From NCBI GenBank assembly GCA_026991065.1, contig JALXCG010000892.1:1-9577 (forward strand): a DNA stretch of 9,577 bases. The letters are read 5' to 3'. A model generated the notes under the pieces. It worked only from the letters and a program-made list of their open reading frames with translations, was not told where the DNA came from and ran no database searches. A program made the position numbers and the translations under genes. Source of the stretch: JALXCG01 sp026991065 [NCBI: Gemmatimonadota bacterium] (lineage in GTDB: Bacteria; GCA-2686955). Within the stretch, counting starts at the first letter, position 1. Each line of letters starts with the position of its first letter. Of the stretch, positions 6,198 through 9,577 are shown piece by piece.

Positions 6198-6239
6198 TGC
6201 AACCTTCCTGGCGATCGTTCAGAATTCGCACAAGCCTGT

Positions 6240-9200
6240 TCACTCGGCACACTCCACCACCTGGGCAGCGATCTCCACCCGGTTCCGGCCACTGCGTTTG
6301 GCCACGTAGAGCGCCTCATCCGCGCTCGGCAAAAGCACTTCCACCTGGCGCCGATCTTTCGCTTCCACCCCAACCACACCAAAGCTGCAGGTCACCGGAC
6401 GCCCCTCAATGAGTGGCGCCGCTTCGATGCCCGCGCGCAGACGCTCGGCAACCGCCGCCGCGGCCACCGCCGTCATGCCGGGCAGCGAAACCGCGAACTC
6501 TTCACCGCCCAGCCGGCCCACCATCCCGGGCCCCTGGGTCAGCTCCTTCAGGATCGCGGCAACCCCCGCCAATACGTGATCACCTTGCGCGTGTCCCAGT
6601 TCATCGTTGACCCGCTTGAAGTGGTCGATGTCGACCATCAGCAGCGAAAACGGCAGCCCCATGCCGATCGTGCGCTCATAGTCTTCCGCCAGGCGCTGGA
6701 GGAAGTAGTGCCGGATCGCCACCCGCGTCAGCCCATCCACGGTCGCCCGCTCAAAGAGGCGGGCGTTGCGAATCGCCAACGCCGCCTGGTTGGCCAGCGA
6801 CTGCAACACAAAAAGCTCATCCCGCCCGAGATCATAAACCGGCCGCTCGTCATCCACGTAAATCACGCCGATCACCCCATCCATGCTCGCCACCGGCAGA
6901 CCGATCATAAAGCGCAGATCGAGTTTTCGAATCGATGAGCGGCGCCGGAAATCCTGAGCCTCCTCCGCATTGGTCACGATCACCACTTGCCCGCGCCGAA
7001 ACACATCTTCAACAAACGTCTTGCTGTAGCTGATACTGGCCGGGTCGTCCACCTGCGGGCCGGCGTAAGCCACCAACTCGCTCTCTTTGCTCTTTTCATT
7101 CTTTAGAAAGAGCAGCGCCCGTTTGCCGCCGGTCAGCTCGATCGTCTTCTGCGCAATCAGGTCGAGCAGTGGCGAAAGCTCGTGAATCGCATTGATCTGC
7201 AGCGTGATATCCAGCAGATGGCGCAGCAGGTGATCGCCGGTCATGCTCCGCGCCTGCTCCGCGGCCACCGGCGCGTCGTTGTCGATCTCCAGCAGAAGCC
7301 GGCTCGCCACACTGTGGTCCGCCAGCGCCCCCAACTTCTCGAAACCGGCGATGGCGTGCTCCAGAACCGCCCGCGCCGCGCCATAGCGTCGCATCCGCTG
7401 GAGTATCTGCGAGCGCTGCACATCCACTCGGTGCGCAGCATGAATCAGATTCGACTTCGCCATCAGCCGCCGCGCCCGCCCGTAGCGTGCCAATGCCCGG
7501 TCCCGCAACCCCCGCCGCAAAGCCACCGCCGCGCCCAGCGCCAGTCCGTTGGCCACCTCCGCGCGACTCCCGGCCCGTCCGGCGGCGCGCAGCGCGATCG
7601 CCGCCAACGCCCCCGCTACCATCGCATCGCCGTACTCCAACTCCCACGCCGCGATCCGCCGCAGCGCTTCGATCCCCTCACCGGTTGCGACCATGCCGCG
7701 CGCATCTCCCTGCGGCGAGTTCTCCACCCAAAGTGCGGCTGCCCGCCCAAAGCGCTCCCGCGCCTCCGTCGCATCGCCGTCCAGCAGAGCCAGCTCCCCC
7801 ATATTCCCTTCGACCGCGGCGATCCCGCTCCACTCATCCAGCGCCTGCGCCAACTCCAGCGCCTCCTCCAGAAGTCCGCGCGCCCGCCGAAAATCCCCCT
7901 GATCGCGCAGCAACTGCCCAAGATTGTTCAGCGCCCGCATCCGTGCCGGAAGATCCCCCACACTCGAGGCAACCGCCAGCACATCGCGGTAGGTCTCCGC
8001 CGCCTGGTTCCATTCCCCCCCCGCGGCCTGGGCCACCGCTTGATTCGACAGCGCCACCAGATAGGCATTCAGGTCGTGCGTTCGGCGGCTGCGCTCCGCC
8101 GCATTGCGGAAGCACCCCACCGCTTGCGCATACTCCCCGCGCTGCCAATGCACCGCGCCGATCGCCACCTCACAGGCAGTCGCCCGGCGCTCATCGCCCA
8201 ACTCCAGGAAAGTCTTCAGCGCATCGGCGTAGGCCTGCGTCGCCGCCGCCAGATTGCCGCGGTTCAGGTCCACCCGCGCGCGGGTGTGCTTGAGCGCCGC
8301 CCGCTCGCGCCGCCCGTCAACTGTCTCGGGGATCACCGCCTCCGCCGCCGCCAGGCTCTCCAGGCACGCTTCGATCTCGCGCCGCGCCAGTTGCGCCAAA
8401 CCGCGCCGGTGGAGCAACCGCACCCGCAGAGTCGCCGCCTCGCTCCCCGGCACCAACTCCGCCGCCCGCAAACCGACCGCCACCACACGCTCCGCATCCG
8501 CCGATCGATTCATCACCACCAAAGAGCGCGCCAGGGCTCCCGCCGCCCGCGCCCGGCGCCACGGATCCGCGGCATCCAGGAGCGGTCGCACCGTCTCCTC
8601 AACTTCCGCCGCGCGACCCGCACGATCCAACGCCTCTCCCCGCGCCAGAACCATCTCTTCCAGCAGATCCCGCGGCGCCTGCGCCTGGAAGCGCTCGATG
8701 AACGTCGCCAGCGCCTCCGCCTCCTCCAGCGGCGACTGCAAGCGCTGCCAGCGCCGCCCGGCTTCCGCCAACGCCTCCGCCGCCGCCGCAAACTCTCCCA
8801 CTGCTCCCAGATGCAACGCTGCCCGCGCCAGCGCCTGCGCGCCCGCGCCCTGCTGCTGCCGCGCCGCCACCCCCTCCAGCACCGTTACCGCCCGCCGATG
8901 CAGTCGCTCCCGGTCCGCCGCCGACAAGCTCTCCACAATGCTCGTCGCCAGCGCCGCGGTGCTGAAGCTCACCTCGGCATCGCCCCACGAGAGCCCACCC
9001 CCGGGGCTCGAGCGATCCACCAAACCACACCGCTCCAACCGCTCAACCGCCGGAATCAGCCCCGCCCGCGAACACTCCGCCAGATCCGCCAGGTCGGAGA
9101 GCCGACAGCGGCCGAAGATCGCCAACGCCTCGGCCGCGCGCCGCTCCACCGGTGCCAGGTCGGTGGGCAGGGTCACCGCCGTCTCTTCCGTATCCGGCAC

Positions 9201-9577
9201 ATGGAAACGCAGGTCGGGCAGCTCCGCGCTCCAGCACTGGTCGTAGACCAACTGCCCGGAGCGGATCAGCGCCTTCACCCCGCGCAGCACCCGGGCCGGA
9301 ACACCGCCCGAAGCCCGGTATACCTCGCTCACGAACTCCGCGCGCAACCGCTTGCTGCCGAGGTGACTGGCCAGCAACTCCGCCACTTCCGCCTCGCTCA
9401 AAGCTCCCAGGCGCCCGGCGTAGAACCCCTCCGGCACGCGCGGCGGCCGCAAGCGCCGCGGCCCTCCCGCGATCACCGCCAGGCGCCCCCGCGGCACCGC
9501 CTCCGAAAGCGCGCTCAGCACCTGCTCGAGAACCGGATTCGCCTCCTCGGTGGCATCGATCAGGAGCAGCGTGCGCC
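6240..9577 (-). CDS. STAND/AAA ATPase-TPR-GAF-diguanylate cyclase fusion (N-terminus cut by window edge)
   Basis: The last 1111 residues are present and the frame is open to the edge. The visible start RTLLLIDATEEA (near 9540-9575) looks like a Walker B strand, so the P-loop, and perhaps a kinase domain, lies outside. A winged-helix-like segment (about 9010-9160; LSDLADLAECSRAGLIPAVE) follows. Then comes a long helical solenoid with clear TPR units (about 7560-8900; ALNNLGQLLRDQGDFRRARG). A GAF domain lies at about 6760-7235 (RFMIGLPV, GVIGVIYVDD). The C-terminal GGDEF domain (about 6265-6750) has metal-binding DIDHFK (DID at 6624-6632), VNDELGHAQGD, the active loop GGEEF (6495-6509) and ADEALYVAKRSGRNRV. 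It should make cyclic di-GMP from two GTP, gated by the ATPase/TPR and GAF modules in the cytoplasm. The RxxD inhibitory site is absent (QGPG at that position). The signal is unknown. Confidence 0.92.
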   Translation of the reverse strand, partial: RTLLLIDATEEANPVLEQVLSALSEAVPRGRLAVIAGGPRRLRPPRVPEGFYAGRLGALSEAEVAELLASHLGSKRLRAEFVSEVYRASGGVPARVLRGVKALIRSGQLVYDQCWSAELPDLRFHVPDTEETAVTLPTDLAPVERRAAEALAIFGRCRLSDLADLAECSRAGLIPAVERLERCGLVDRSSPGGGLSWGDAEVSFSTAALATSIVESLSAADRERLHRRAVTVLEGVAARQQQGAGAQALARAALHLGAVGEFAAAAEALAEAGRRWQRLQSPLEEAEALATFIERFQAQAPRDLLEEMVLARGEALDRAGRAAEVEETVRPLLDAADPWRRARAAGALARSLVVMNRSADAERVVAVGLRAAELVPGSEAATLRVRLLHRRGLAQLARREIEACLESLAAAEAVIPETVDGRRERAALKHTRARVDLNRGNLAAATQAYADALKTFLELGDERRATACEVAIGAVHWQRGEYAQAVGCFRNAAERSRRTHDLNAYLVALSNQAVAQAAGGEWNQAAETYRDVLAVASSVGDLPARMRALNNLGQLLRDQGDFRRARGLLEEALELAQALDEWSGIAAVEGNMGELALLDGDATEARERFGRAAALWVENSPQGDARGMVATGEGIEALRRIAAWELEYGDAMVAGALAAIALRAAGRAGSRAEVANGLALGAAVALRRGLRDRALARYGRARRLMAKSNLIHAAHRVDVQRSQILQRMRRYGAARAVLEHAIAGFEKLGALADHSVASRLLLEIDNDAPVAAEQARSMTGDHLLRHLLDITLQINAIHELSPLLDLIAQKTIELTGGKRALLFLKNEKSKESELVAYAGPQVDDPASISYSKTFVEDVFRRGQVVIVTNAEEAQDFRRRSSIRKLDLRFMIGLPVASMDGVIGVIYVDDERPVYDLGRDELFVLQSLANQAALAIRNARLFERATVDGLTRVAIRHYFLQRLAEDYERTIGMGLPFSLLMVDIDHFKRVNDELGHAQGDHVLAGVAAILKELTQGPGMVGRLGGEEFAVSLPGMTAVAAAAVAERLRAGIEAAPLIEGRPVTCSFGVVGVEAKDRRQVEVLLPSADEALYVAKRSGRNRVEIAAQVVECAE

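Noticed and set aside
7487-9246. Long plus-strand open frames opposite the cyclase gene
   Set aside because: Low-complexity Pro/Arg/Ser/Ala composition typical of shadows; the minus-strand TPR, winged-helix and GAF motifs are convincing.
9519-9521. GTG as the true start of the cyclase gene
   Set aside because: The frame continues upstream to the window edge with a Walker B-like strand, so the gene begins outside the window.

Overview
The window comes from a high-GC bacterium (roughly 60-65% GC by eye), probably Gram-negative: it has a secreted subtilase with a long Tat-like leader, a very large multidomain diguanylate cyclase, and a membrane protein resembling the NnrS / heme-copper oxidase subunit I type. 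The sequence does not settle the phylum; Pseudomonadota or Acidobacteriota-like lineages would fit. No RNA genes, insertion sequences, CRISPR arrays or phage genes were seen. Coding density is high, with five genes, two of them cut by the window edges.

Left part (1-1967). Two minus-strand genes form a translationally coupled pair through an ATGA overlap. First comes a TetR-type regulator whose usual C-terminus is extended by two tandem DUF2249 (TusA-like fold) domains. Second is a polytopic membrane protein whose C-terminus lies outside the window. A 211-bp divergent control region separates the pair from a plus-strand gene. It holds an extended -10 promoter for each direction and a nested inverted repeat lying directly on the regulator's -10, the best candidate operator.

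Middle (1968-3815). A single plus-strand gene encodes a full-length AtuA-family protein (DUF1446 plus the C-terminal AtuA-like domain), followed by a strong intrinsic terminator. No other acyclic-terpene or acyl-CoA genes are visible beside it.

Right part (3837-9577), minus strand. A very large protein, truncated at its N-terminus by the window edge, combines the end of a STAND/AAA-type ATPase module, a winged-helix-like segment, TPR repeats, a GAF domain and a GGEEF diguanylate cyclase without an I-site. After a 222-bp gap rich in small inverted repeats comes a secreted S8 subtilisin-like protease. Its C-terminus is an unusual run of ten-residue repeats (consensus GGIIGMLDAS) encoded by 30-bp near-tandem DNA repeats. 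The cyclase and protease are co-oriented, but the gap gives no proof of co-transcription.

The two most novel-looking items are the TetR-DUF2249-DUF2249 fusion coupled to the membrane protein, and the decapeptide-repeat tail of the protease.
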